A DNA stretch of 64,000 nucleotides, taken from contig OZ026530.1 in NCBI GenBank assembly GCA_964019695.1, positions 39,120,944 through 39,184,943 on the forward strand. The letters are read 5' to 3'. The position numbers and the translations under genes were made by a program. This DNA comes from Loripinus fragilis (taxonomy: Eukaryota > Mollusca > Bivalvia > Lucinida > Lucinidae). Positions 22,301 to 34,600 of this stretch are shown here, one piece after another (positions within the stretch are counted from its first letter, which is position 1; each line of letters begins with the position of its first letter). Below the pieces are notes generated by a model that made no database searches, had not been told where the DNA came from, and was given only the letters and a program-made list of their open reading frames with translations.

Positions 22301-25300
22301 TTCCAATAGAGTAATTCTGTTGTAAGGTTGTTCTTACTCTCATTGTAGGAGGATATTCCACTAGAGTGAATCTGTTGTAAGGTTGTTCTTACTCCCATTG
22401 TAGGAGGATATTCCACTAGAGTGAATCTGTTGTAAGGTTGTTGTCTCTCTCATTGTATGGGTATATTCCAATAGAGTGATTTTGTTGTAGGGTTGTTGTT
22501 ACTCCCATTGTAGGAGGATATTCCACTAGAGTGAATCTGTTGTAAGGTTGTTCTTACTCCCACTGTAGGAGGATATTCCAATAGAGTGATTCTGTTGTAA
22601 GGTTGTTCTTACTCTCATTGTATGGGTATATTCCAATAGAGTGATTTTGTTGTAGGGTTGTTGTTACTCTCATTGCAGGGGGACATTCCACTGGAGTAAT
22701 TCTGTTGTTCCAAGGTTGTTGTTACTCAAATTGAAGGGGGATAATCCACTAAAGGGATTCTGTTGTTCTTAAGTTGTTGTTACTCTCATTGTAGGGGTTT
22801 ATTCAAGTAGAGTGAATCTGTTGTAAGGTTGTTGTTACTCCCATTGTAGGAGGATATTCCAATAGAGTGATTCTGTTGTAAGGTTGTTCTTACTCCCATT
22901 GTAGGAGGATATTCCAATAGTGTGATTCTGTTGTAAGGTTGTTCTTACTCTCATTGTATGGGTATATTCCAATAGAGTGATTTTGTTGTAGGGTTGTTGT
23001 TACTCCCATTGTAGGAGGATATTCCACTAGAGTGAATCTGTTGTAAGGTTGTTCTTACTCCCACTGTAGGAGGATATTCCAATAGAGTGATTCTGTTGTA
23101 AGGTTGTTCTTACTCTCATTGTATGGGTATATTCCAATAGAGTGATTTTGTTGTAGGGTTGTTGTTACTCTCATTGCAGGGGGACATTCCACTGGAGTAA
23201 TTCTGTTGTTCTAAGGTTGTTGTTACTCCAATTGAATGGGGATAATCCACTAAAGGGATTCTGTTGTTCTTAAGTTGTTGTTACTCTCATTGTAGGGGTT
23301 AATTCAAGTAGAGTGAATCTGTTGTAAGGTTGTTGTTACTCCCATTGTAGGAGGATATTCCAATAGAGTGATTCTGTTGTAAGGTTGTTCTTACTCCCAT
23401 TGTAGGAGGATATTCCAATAGAGTGATTCTGTTGTAAGGTTGTTCTTACTCTCATTGTATGGGTATATTCCAATAGAGTGATTTTGTTGTAGGGTTGTTG
23501 TTACTCTCATTGCAGGGGGACATTCCACTGGAGTAATTCTGTTGTTCCAAGGTTGTTGTTACTCCAATTGAAGGGGGATAATCCACTAAAGGGATTCTGT
23601 TGTTCTTAAGTTGTTGTTACTCTCATTGTAGGGGTTTATTCAAGTAGAGTGAATCTGTTGTAAGGTTGTTGTTACTCCTATTGTAGGGGACATTCCAGTA
23701 GAGTGATTCTGTTGTTCTAAGGTTGTTGTTACTCCCATTGTATGGGGAGATTCTGTTGTTCTCAGGTTGTTGTTACTCCCATTGTATGGAGACATTCCAC
23801 AAGAGTGATTCTGTTGTTCTAAAGTTGTTGTTACTCTCATTGTATGGGTATATTCCACTAGAATGATTCTGTTGTAAGGTTGTTGTTACTCCCATAGTAG
23901 GGGGATATTCCACTAGAATGATTCGGTTGTTCTAAAGTTGTTGTTACTCCCATTGTAGGGGGATATTCCACTAGAATGATTCTGTTGTAAGGTTGTTGTT
24001 ACTCTCATTGTAGGGGGATGTTCCACTAGAATGATTCTGTTGTTCCAAGGTTGATGTTACTCCTATTGTAGGGGTATATTCCAGTAGAGTGATTCTGTTG
24101 TTCTAAGATTGTTGTTACTCCCATTGTAGGGGTACATTAAGCTAGAGTGATTCTGTTGTAAGGCTGTTGTTACTCCCATTGTATGGGTATATTCCAATAG
24201 TGATTTTGTTGTAGGGTTGTTGTTACTCCCATTGCAGGGGGACATTCCACCGGAGTGATTCTGTTGTTCCAAGGTTGTTGTTACTACAATTGTAGGGGGA
24301 TAATCCTCTGGAGTGATTCTGTTGTTCTAAGGTTGTTGTTACTCTCATTGTAGGGGTATATTCAAGTAGAGTGATTCTGTTGTAAGGTTGTTGTTACGCC
24401 CATTGTAGGGGTATATTCCAGTAGTGATTCTGTTGTTATTAGGCTGTTGTTACTCCCATTGCAGGGGGATATTCCACTAGAGTGATTCTGTTGTTCTAAG
24501 ATTGTTGTTACTCCCATTGTAGTGGTACATTCAACTAGTGTGATTTTGTTGTTCTAAGGCTGCTGTTACTCCAATTGTAGGGGTATATTCCAGTAGAGAT
24601 TCTGTTGTAAGAGAGTTGTTACTCCCATTGTAGGGGTATATTCCAGTAGAGTGATTCTGTTGATCTAAGACTGTTGTAACTCCCATTGCAGGGGGATATT
24701 CCACTAGAGTGATTCTGTTGTAAAGTTGTTACTCCCATTGTAGGAGGATATTCCACTAGAGTGATTCTGTTGTTCTAAGGCTGTTGTTACTCCCATTGTA
24801 GGGGGATATTCCACTAGAGTGATTCTGTTGTTCTAAGGCTGTCGTTACTCCTATTGCAGGGGGATATTCCACTATAGTGATTCTGTTGTTCTAAGGCTGT
24901 TGTTACTCCCATTGCAGGGGGATATTCCACTAGAGTGATTCTGTTGTTAGGTTGTTGTCACTCTCATTGTAGGAGACATTCCACCGGAGTGATTCTGTTG
25001 TTCTAAGGTTGTTGTTACTCCAATTGTAGGGGTTTATTCCAGTAGAATGATTCTGTTGTTCTAAGGTTGTTGTTACTCCCACTGTAGGGGTATATTCCAG
25101 TGGAGTGATTCTGTTGTAAGAGTGTTGTTACTCACATTGTAGGGGGATATTCCACAAGTGATTTTGTTGTTCTGAGATTGTTGTTACTCCCATTGTAGGA
25201 GTATATTCAACTAGAGTGTTGTTCTAAGGCTGTTGTTACTCCCATTGTAGGGGTATATTCCAGTACATTGTTCTTTTGTTAGGTTGTTACCCCCATTGTA

Positions 25301-26235
25301 GGGGGATATTCCACTAAAGTTATTCTGTTGTTCTAAGGTTGTTGTTACTCTCATTGTAGGAGGATATTCTACTAGAGTGATTCTGTTGTTCTAAGGATGT
25401 TGTTACTACCATTGTAGGGGGATATTCCACTAGTGATTCTGTTGTTCTAAGGTTTATGTTGGGGGATATTCTACTGGAGTGATTCTGTGTTTCTAAGGTT
25501 GTTGTTACTCCCATAGTAGAAGGTTGTTCCACCTGAGTGATTCTGTTGTTCTAAGGTTGTTGTTACTCCCACAGTAGAGGGATTTTCCACTTCAGTGATT
25601 CTGTTGTTCAAAGGTTGTTGTTACTCCCATTGTAGGAAGATATTCCACTGCAGTGATTTTGTTGTAAGGCTGTTGTTACTCCCATTGAAGGGGGATATTC
25701 AACTAGTGATTCTGTTGTTCTAAGGTTGTTGTTGTTCCTCATGATTGATTCTGTTTTCTATGATGCTAAGGTTGTTGTTACTCTCATTGTAGGACAATAT
25801 TCCACTAGAGTGATTCTGTTGTAAGGTTGTTGTTACTACCATTGTAGGGGGATATTCCACTAGAGTGATTCTATTGTTCTAATGTTGTTGTTACTTCCAT
25901 TGTAGGGGAAATTCCATAAGTGGTTCTGTTGTTCTATGGCTCTAAGGTTGTTATTACTCCCATTGTAAGGGGACATTCCACTAGAGTGATTCTGTTGTTC
26001 TAAAGTTGTTACCCCCATTGTAGGGGGATATTCCACTGCAGTGATTCTGTTGTTCCATGGTTGTTGTTACCCCTATTGTAGGGGGACATTCCATAAGTGA
26101 TTAAGGTTGTCATTAGTACCATTGTAGGGAGACATTCCACTAGAAAGATTCTGTTGTTCGCATTGTTGTTGTTACTCCCATTGTAGGGGGATATTCCACA
26201 TGGTTCTGTTGTCCTAAGGTTGTTGTTGTTCCACA
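19385..26235. repeat. Large minisatellite, 58-bp and 55-bp units (~6.9 kb)
   Basis: Roughly 120 head-to-tail units with core GTTGTTACTCCCATTGTAGG then GGGATATTCCACTAGAGTGA then TTCTGTTG. The 58-bp form has TTCTAAGG at the join; the 55-bp form has TAAGG and dominates 21.1-23.1 kb. Units at both ends are more diverged, the centre is more uniform, and higher-order blocks recur (22.80, 23.30 and 23.64 kb). The short ORFs here are repeat translations, not genes. An isolated unit at 26361-26390 lies beyond an inserted family A MITE. Confidence 0.97.
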
Positions 26236-26242
26236 TGCAGAT

Positions 26243-26360
26243 TTTGATAAACATTTTCAGCCTAAAATAGTAAATATTTTTTTACCCATGTTTAGGATGT
26301 TCAAAAGAACTGTCTCATTGCTTTGGTTTAGAAAAAAGAAAATTATACTAAAGGCAAGTA
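26243..26360. mobile_element. MITE family A copy inside the array edge
   Basis: GATAAACATTTTCAG, AGTAAATATTTTTTTACCCA and GTTCAAAAGAACTGTCTCA match the left half of family A. A lone minisatellite-like unit (AACTCCCACTGTAGGGGGAC) follows, so the element probably split the array. Confidence 0.6.
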
Positions 26361-26389
26361 ACTCCCACTGTAGGGGGACATTCCTGAAA

Positions 26390-27180
26390 ACTTTCACGCG
26401 TACTGTTTGGTTATCTTGAGGGGCTTCTGATGAACACAACATTTTTCAATGAAAAAGCGATTGCTTTTTATGGTTTTTGGGCTATGGTTTTCAAAGGTAG
26501 GACTCCTAACTATAAGTCCAGGATAAAACAAAACAAAGATTATTATGGAAAAGTTTGTATTGTAAGTCTTTCCAGAGCTTAGTTTCATACAAATGGATGC
26601 TTATGAATGAAGCTACATGATTTAAGATGAATGAATGCAAAAAAGAGAACAACCAAAACAATCAAAGAGTAGTTACATGTATGTCATTTTGTGAAAAAAA
26701 TATTTGCGAAATTCCAGTGGCTGTATGACCTTGGAATGCCAACCAAAATGTCTTGACACACCAGATTTTTATTTCACTGCTAAAAACATGCAACATATAA
26801 GCTGCAACATGAGATTTCCAAAAATGTGGTATGTGCGACCAGCAATGGCTCAGACCAACCTGCGCATACGCACAGTCTGGTCAGAGCCTTTGCTATTGGC
26901 TTCAATATTCTATGACTGTTAAGCTACTGACTGAAAATCATTTGGAGATTCTCAGCTTAAAAGGGGACTTCACAGGCTCGTCTGAGTCTACACTTGTCAA
27001 AATACCACATTGTTGGAAATCCTGTGTCACGGTTCAATTTATTATGAGCCAATGCGAAAGATTTTGGTACTGAATGCATATTCCTAACATCATTCTTTGA
27101 ATAGCATGTGCTGTACCTAATGGGGCTTAAGGGTCTAATTTTTTGTCCAGGCCTTGCTCTGCTGCCATTCTTTGTCAAGT
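26390..27180. other. Intergenic: no gene seen
   Basis: Short ORFs only, none with recognisable motifs. Contains one repeat-like patch (GCGACCAGCAATGGCTCAGA, about 26835) with no clear boundaries. Confidence 0.4.
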
Positions 27181-27189
27181 TGTCAAATA

Positions 27190-27560
27190 TAGGACCAACA
27201 AAACGTCAAGCCTGATTTGTATTCAAATTGTTTGACACGGAGTTTTTTTTTTAAATAAAAGTTGATTTTGAATGACAAAAGTGAGCAGAGAAGGCTGGTT
27301 AGATCCCTCTGATGCACAGCCTCATCTCAGCCTTTGCTGTGTGCCGATGCAAGAAGTCCCGAAATCTCATGAACAGGCTCAGATGTTTCGACAATGAATA
27401 TATGGTAAATGATCTAAAATTTCTAATAGTTACCTGCCAAAAAGGTGTAGACAAACAGAGCAGACCAAGATCTTCCCTGTTTGCTATTTTGACAAGCACT
27501 TTGTGAATTCCATCCCTGATAAACAACATTTTAGTTGAGTGTTTGAAATTATAGAATATT
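27190..27560. repeat. Composite of MITE fragments
   Basis: 27196-27300 matches the right half of family B (CAAAACGTCAAGCCTGATTT, TTGACACGG). 27400-27560 matches the repeat in LRR intron 5 (AGACAAACAGAGCAGACCAA, then TTTGTGAATTCCATCCCTGA). Confidence 0.55.
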
Positions 27561-27644
27561 TACCGTATTGACTTGTATTTTTATAGAAAATGTGCTCACC
27601 CTCATCCTGCCAATATATTTTGCCACTAATAAAAGAATCTCATG

Positions 27645-27770
27645 AGTGTGAGGTTAGGGTAGAAAAATCCGTCCCGAGGATCACCGTTTGGCATCACGAG
27701 GCTTGCCGAGTGATGACAAACGGTGATCCTGAGGGATGGATTTTTCTATCCTACCCTTACACGAATAATA
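27645..27770. repeat. Near-perfect palindrome, ~115 bp
   Basis: The left arm TAGAAAAATCCGTCCCGAGG-ATCACCGTTTG pairs with the right arm CAAACGGTGATCCTGAGGGA-TGGATTTTTCTA around a short loop. Possibly part of a longer MITE reaching about 28015. Confidence 0.75.
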
Positions 27771-28739
27771 GATTATTTTTCTTGCTGACCACTGTTTTTT
27801 TTTTTATTCTAAAATAAGCTTCCAGAAGTCCCTGAATATGCTAAGATGCAATTGAACATGATGACGTCATTAAACATAACAATGAAGTCACTTGACAACC
27901 ATGTGCGTGAGTTCCAATACAACCAATGTATGTAGGCATCACGTGACACCCTGGGTTAGATAAGATTTTCTATCCCAGGGTAAAATCTCAGATATCCTTA
28001 TCCGGTGTGCAAGAAAATTTAATCTGCTGTATATATTCAAATGTACTCTAGAAAACTTTATCCATGGAAGTAAACACTATGAACATGAACCCTGACTAAA
28101 CTGCCCCTTAAGGTGCAGTCTGATCAGGCAACCAAAGCACATAAGCACATGAAAGGCTAGATAACAATTGCTGTGAAAGGGGACTAAAGTGTTATAAAGC
28201 CTACTCATTTCCCAAAGTAAATATTCACTGATGCATGACTTGGCTAATAAGGATTTCAAAATTGCTTGATTTTTGGACAATTTTACTACATGATTGTTGA
28301 TTTTTAAGACAATGTTATTACCCTGATTGTTACAATTGGTTCATGATCTGACACCAAAGACATGGGGTAAAATCTTTTCATCAATACAGGAGAAATACAA
28401 CTCGGAAGAGGTTTGCCCTATCTTCTAAATATCTCTTATCAAAAGCAGACAAATATATACAAAACAAGGTTTCCAAAACAGCATTAAGGAAGAAATATAT
28501 TCAGATTGCCTTTTCATGATTGATCTATCGCAGTTCAAAATAACTGCAAATCCAAACTTCATTTTTTTTAAATAAAACCTGACGAAAGAAAGGAAGCATT
28601 AAAGTCGTGCTTGCTTTATCAGTTGCAGAGAAAAAATCTTGAATCCAAACTAGACAATATCTTACGAAACTAGGCATCAAAACAACAAGAAATATGGCAT
28701 AAAGTAAGCTTATAGTAAGGGGTACCAGTCGATGAATTT

Positions 28740-28985
28740 GGCCTCGACGCAAGAAAACCGCTCTCCGGTGTTATTGACCAGATTAGGCTCAAACCAGCCT
28801 GGTTGGTGACTGAGACTAGCAAGAATACTGAAATTTTGCACGTACCAAGCTTAACTATTACAGTTATCAGAGAGCAAATAACAAAGATGCTGATCAGACT
28901 GCACAGATGTACAGGCTGATCTTCACCTTTGTAATCCACATGCAACAAAAGCAGGTTTTCTCATCATGGCACATGTATCAGCCTA
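28740..28985. mobile_element. MITE family G copy
   Basis: Contains CAAACCAGCCTGG, GAGACTAGCAAGAATACTGA, CAAATAACAAAGATGCTGAT and AAAGCAGGTTTTCTCATCAT in the order found at 45625-45877 and 61834-62078. Confidence 0.65.
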
Positions 28986-29149
28986 TCGGCCACAGACCAA
29001 AATATCTGTTCTAACATCATGGTACATTTATCAGCCTTTTGGCCACAGACCAAAGTATCTGGGTATCTAAAATATACAATGTTAAAGAAACAAATATATA
29101 TGCTACTGTAAATGAATTTTATAACATGGTTATACTGTCTTGAACCTAA

Positions 29150-29526
29150 CCCTTAAATCACGACTGCAGCAGGCGACAAATTTTGTGAAATCTGTTTCCT
29201 GGTCTGACATAGACAAGAATGCTTGACATGAATTTTCTTCTAGCATTATCAAGCCTTATTTTGTTTGTTAACTCTTTGCCCCCTGGGAAATTTTTTTATG
29301 CTTTTTTGTCATCTGCTATTTTTTTTCAAAATCAACTTTTTCAAAAAATTCTTTCAGGAATACCATCTGAGTGTCAAACAGACTGGACCCAGATCAGGCT
29401 GATCTGGGTCCAAACTGTTTGCAAAGGTTATCAGCAGAAGACACTCAGTTGGCAATGAGTTAACAAAACAACAACAAAAAAATGAAATTGTCGTCTGCTG
29501 CAAATGTTCGGTGGGGCTTTAAGGGT
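29150..29526. mobile_element. MITE family D copy with nested family B
   Basis: The outer element has ends AACCCTTAAATCACGACTGC and GGGGCTTTAAGGGTTAA. A complete family B element (29268-29462) sits inside, bounded by TTAA on both sides (GTTAACTCTTTGCC and GAGTTAACAAAAC), a TTAA duplication. Confidence 0.82.
29268..29462. mobile_element. MITE family B, complete, TTAA-flanked
   Basis: The central palindrome CCCAGATCAGGCTGATCTGG lies between AACTCTTTGCCCCC and GCAATGAGTTAA. Non-coding and piggyBac-like by its TTAA target (inference). Confidence 0.8.
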
Positions 29527-29610
29527 TAATGATGAAATGATAGATGCTTCAATATTTACATATATACAGGATGAAAACGTGTCATATATTCCACTATATA
29601 CAATCAAAGC

Positions 29611-30045
29611 TTTTAACCCATAACAGGACTGCAGCAGACGACACAGTTTGATAAATATGAAAAATGAGGTTTCTGGACCAAAAAGTGTGGTCCAGATTTC
29701 TAAGGCCCTCTGGAATTGCTATTTTAGCTAAAAGCATTGCAATGAAGTCCAGAATTTTAAGGCACCCTGGCATTGCTATTTTAGCTAAAAGCACTGCTAT
29801 TCATAGCAATGCTTTTAGCTAAAATAGCAATGCCAGAGGGCCTTAGAATTCTGGACCGCACCTCCAATAGCGATGCTTTTAGCAAAAATATGAATGCCTG
29901 AGGGCCTTAGAATTCTGGACCGCACTTTTTGGTCCAGAACCCTCATTTTTCATATACATGTATATGTTTGTGATTTCTTCAACAATGTATGATATTGCAA
30001 AATTTGACGTCTGCTTCAGTCGTGACTGGTGCTTTAAGGTTAAAA
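29611..30045. mobile_element. MITE family D variant with complex palindrome
   Basis: Ends TTAACCCATAACAGGACTGC and AGTCGTGACTGGTGCTTTAA-GGTTAA. Inside are several inverted copies of GCATTGCTATTTTAGCTAAA and of GGCCCTCTGG...TTCTGGACC. Confidence 0.75.
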
Positions 30046-30046
30046 A

Positions 30047-31135
30047 GAAATGTTTATGGTAATTAACTCTACTGCACTAAGAATGGAGACATTCACAAAG
30101 CACTAGAATCAAGGGGTAATTGAAAAATAACAGATGGATGGGAGAAAACTCATGATAAAGTTATCTCCCTTAACCATTCTAGCAATTCCAGGTGCAATAT
30201 ACTTGAAATAAATGCTCGCATTGTTAATCTATGTACACTATATACAAAACATTTATTACTGAAAAAATATACCACTAGATTCCTTACAAGGGCAAGTCCA
30301 GTGTTGTATGCCCCAAATGGTTCTCGTCTCTGTTAGCTTTACAAGAGATCAAGACATGATTACATACCACATGACCCTCAGCCTAGATAAGCCACCTTTC
30401 AACCCTTATTCTGTCAATAAATTTTTGTCCTAGATATGCGGTCTGCTTTTTGCGTCTGCTCAATATATTCATATGCACTTCAGACTACTTTTGATCATGG
30501 AAGATAACACTATGAGCTCTGATCAGACTGCTCCTAAAGGGAGCAGTCTGATCTGGGTCCATAGTGTTTTGCAAAATATGCTGCTGAAGTACATAAGCAG
30601 ACAAGAAAGCAGACATTTGTGGTGATTGGCAGGAAAAAGGCTTAAGAAAAACTGTGATGTTTTCCATATAAAACTGCTGATAACATATGTTGTAGACTCA
30701 TGGGAAGCCTCTGAGTGAGACCCTTACAATGAGTACCCACAACATATGTTAAATAGAAGAAATACAAAAAAATGACAGTCCAAAATACCTTACCTAGGGC
30801 TTTTATTTTGTCTGTTCAGGCATAATCAGAACTGAAACGTCAATAAGAACCGATATGTTTCACTGAATTTCAGTTACCATAATTTATGTTAACCCTGTTT
30901 TTATACACTCAACCCATAAAATGGTACTTTGAAAAAAAAAAAGTGAAGACCCAGCTGCATTCTTTTTCTCATTAGAATTTGCATCTTCATTTATTGGGGA
31001 AGTACCCATTTATCAGGCCCAGTGTAAAAAGGGCTTACAACACATCCAATATAGTCACCGTAGCTGATGAAATGTAACAATAATTGCATGCCATATTTGG
31101 CTGTAGTCTTAAGGTGGTAGAATATTCCAGCTCTG
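30047..31135. other. Intergenic: no gene seen; small palindromes only
   Basis: Inverted pairs at 30518-30560 (GATCAGACTGCTCC with GGAGCAGTCTGATC) and at 30683-30755 (ACATATGTTGT with ACAACATATGT). No coding signal. Confidence 0.5.
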
Positions 31136-31139
31136 CAAC

Positions 31140-31429
31140 GTGTGTAGGTGAGTAGCCGAAAACTAATATTAACTCTCTGTAGCCACAGTAGAACTGGTTA
31201 TACATGTCGATTTCACTGTTGAACTTATAATTATCTTCTCTGTAGCCACCATGACAGCTTTGCTTAAAGCCCCTCTGGTGAACAAATAAAAGCCTCCTCT
31301 TGACTTACTTTACCTCTGTGAACTTATTTAGCCACCATGGTATCTCTGGTTATAACCACCTTTATTGACCTTATTATAGCCCCCTATATTATCACCAGAG
31401 TAGTTCTAATTATAGCTCCCTCTGTTGAA
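31140..31429 (-). pseudogene. Decayed RGG-repeat relic, now 3' UTR of the zinc-finger gene
   Basis: Directly past the TAG stop the same frame continues as FNRGSYN, a second TAG, then NYSGDNIGGYNKVNKGGYNQ and RYHGG. After a frameshift, GGYREDNYKFN and YNQFYCGYREL follow. This is the same Gly/Tyr/Asn/Arg repeat as the tail, broken by stops and one frame change. Confidence 0.75.
31361..31366 (-). promoter_or_regulatory. Candidate polyadenylation signal AATAAA
   Basis: AATAAA on the minus strand about 65 bp past the stop of the zinc-finger gene. It overlaps the RGG relic; use is inferred from position only. Confidence 0.4.
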
Positions 31430-31613
31430 CTAATAATAGCCCCCTCTATAACCACCACGGTAGTTCTGGTTATAGCCACCTCTGTTGTAACCGCCTCTAT
31501 TATTACCACCACCTCTGTTATTATACCCGCCGCGGTTGTAGCCCTGCTGGTTCCGGTTGTAATCTTGATTCCGGTTGTAATCCTGGTGTCCCCTATTGTA
31601 ACCCTGTTGACCC
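31430..31613 (-). CDS. Zinc-finger gene terminal exon 13 (YNRGG tail)
   Basis: Encodes about 60 residues of GQQGYNRGHQDYNRNQDYNR then GGYNNRGGGNNRGGYNRGGY and a final GGYY before TAG at 31430-31432. RGG/GAR-like repeats typically bind RNA and are arginine-methylated. Acceptor TATTTCAG. The repeat continues in decayed form past the stop. Confidence 0.87.
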
Positions 31614-34600
31614 CTGAAATATAGAAGAGAACAAACACATGGTTGAAAGTTCAAAACTTCCAAAAAATCTGAACTTTAGAAATTCAAATTTTAAAACTTG
31701 CACTATGCATATAAAGTATTAACTGTTCAGGTATAAATGGTCTATTGTCTTTAGTTAAATTGAAAATAACTCAGAAGCTATTATAACCAGTCTAATTCAG
31801 TGTTTTAAGGCTGGCTTTATGCATAGAAAGTTTGACTTGACTTGATCCTGAGTTTATTTTCTACTGCTGCGGGTGTCCCAGGTACTGGGGTAGGCAGCAG
31901 GTGGCTAGAGTGTCTAACACCCAATCCCCACGCCTCTCTGTTCAGTGGATCGATGCTGCCAATGCTGTACATTTTCATGTCAGCCTTTACACACTCAGAC
32001 CAGGTCTTTTTAGGTCTCCCTCTTCTTCTGGCGCTAGGAATCGTCATACTTGTGATGGAGTTTATGCATGAAAGTTTGGTTTGTTTGGTGCTTAACGACG
32101 CATCAAACCTTGTGGGTCATTAGCGTCAGATGGTTTTAAACTAAACATGATGTGGATGGAAAGAGTAAAAATTTGTAAGATAAAAAAAAAAGGAATGATG
32201 ATGATGAGTTTGTAAAATGATAATAAGTTGCAATACGATTGTTGACAGGAGAGACCACATACAATATCTGACAGTTTCAAAGAGCTATTCAGAAAATTGT
32301 ACATGTTCTTTAACTGAACAGAATACAACATAATATAATCTGTATTATGGATGAAAGCCTGAACAACTTTCATCCATGCAAACAATATCTAACCACTAGT
32401 TTAGGAATGTTCTGATATGAAAGTGGTTGTTAACCCTTCAATATCCTGCCAATATTTTGTCCTAAAAATATTGTCTATTTAGTATTTTAAAAACTGCACA
32501 CAATATTACCTTTATTGTGTTCGCAAAAACTATGAACACAGATCAGAAGAAGCCAAAATATGTGGTATAGAAATTTGAAAATGCAGTGTCAGGGTTCCCA
32601 CAAATTATAGAAAGTAAAATTACCTGACTTTTCCCTGACCTTTCACTGACCAAATTCAAATTCGCCTGACCCAAAATATCGGCATTTGTCAAGTTTTGTG
32701 GGTAGTTAGTGAACAAACAGCAATTTCAAGCAAGTGTTCCTGTATAGTGATAAAATTTATGATCCTTTCATCAAAGCTCTTTAGTTGATCTTTTGTCCTT
32801 TGGTGATCTTTGACTTACACTCAGTGCTAAAATGCCTAGCATTACTACCAGAGAGCAATCTGTTCTGCAAATCTCAAATTGTAATTGTTAACTTCCGAGA
32901 TAATACATGTAATGAGATGCAGATGGATTGGCCTATAAGTATAAAAATGCTCTGTAACCATAACTTAAAAGAAAACAGAACAAAATTGGTTAGCTATATA
33001 TTATTAAATGATCATTATACCACTGATATTTTAGCATGGGGCTTCTTCATACATTTAGAAGCATCATGTGTCTATATTGCGTAAACAAAGTTTCTGTGTT
33101 CCATCAAAAGGTGTGGTAGCAGATTTTTGCCTGTAACCAGAGGCATAACCTCATATTTTGAAAGGCCAGCTAAATGAAGCTGTCAATTGTCAATAATTAT
33201 ATAATTTTGTACCCAAAAAGTTATATAGAAGGCTCAGGGATTACCTAAATCAAATGATGCAGCCTATCCCATGCACCAGGAGGAAAAGAAAACCACAAAC
33301 AACCTAGAGTAACAAATAATAGAAACTTGATCATGCAAATGTTCAATTTGTCTTCACTAACAGTAATGAGCAAAATTCATGCAGTTTCATCAAAACTGTA
33401 TGTGCCAGGAGTTGCCTCAATCCATAAATGAACTATTAAAGTACAAACACATATATCAGAAAGCAAGCAGGAAAAATTGACTATGAGAAAACAGCTGCCA
33501 TTTCATAAAGACAAGGATTTTCAACAACCAAACTTCTTCATGCAAATGCTAATTGTGTCAATGGTGTGTACTGCTTGGTGAGTAGAGTAAGTATCAAACT
33601 GTCTTTCAGTGTAATAAGAGAAGCATTACACCTATTAAAATAAACAGGAAAAACTTTGCCAAGTATTCAAAACTGCCAATCTGTATATTTTATTTTTTCA
33701 GCAAAACTTCTTCATACAAATGTTAACTGTGACGTGACCATAGTGTGAACACAAATGTACCATATTATTCTATCATAAAAACTGATCAACATGCCAATAT
33801 AAGCTTAGCCCCCTTCAGTATAGCCCTTATTAAAAGATAAAGCATTCATTTTGCCAACACATACTTATTTTTGAAAGCAAAGTATCTGAGATTGTTTATA
33901 ACAAAATCTGTGGTATGACTGAGTTGATTGGTACTATCTCTCTGCATAAGCATACTCGATGAGGATTTACAAAAGGAAATAACTCTTACAACGATTGGGC
34001 CAGACCCCTTACTGTTGTATTAAAGTGTCTTGAGCATATGAATGTATTTGTGACATCTGAAGAAAATTTTATAATAAGCTCTAAAAGATATAATTAAAGA
34101 AACAAAATGTCACAGACAAATGGAAGGACAGAAAATGAGAAACATTGTTTCCTCACAGATACAGCTTTCAGTCCTTATCAGTCATGCTTACCATATTCAG
34201 TGCTGATGAGAATATATATTATGCTAGATTACCATTATACAAATTTGTGGATTTTACATTGTCATACTCAAAACAGCATTATTTCTGATATCAGTCCAGT
34301 GAATGAGTGTTCTATATATTTTGTCTAAAAGTTTGGACATCCCTAGAACTTAGACACATTGATCTACTAATTTGAACAGTAATTACATTGTGTTAACATT
34401 CCAAAATATATAACAAGTAGTTGTCATGATATTCCCTGACTTTTACCTGACTTTTTCCAAAATTTCAAATTTCCCCGAGTCAAATCGAAATTCCCTGACT
34501 TTTCCCTGACCTTGAACTTTTTTTTTTTTTCACTGACTTTTCCCTTGTTTGTTTGATTTGATTCTTTACGTCCCATCAACAATCTTTCAGTTATATAGGG

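Noticed and set aside
19938..26442. Minus-strand ORFs rich in NNNLRTTE and MSPYNGS repeats
   Set aside because: They are translations of the minisatellite. Unit lengths 58 and 55 are not multiples of three, frames rotate, and there are no splice or start features.
31337..31624. Plus-strand Val/Ile/Thr-rich ORF
   Set aside because: It is the complement of the YNRGG repeat; the minus strand fits the exon chain.
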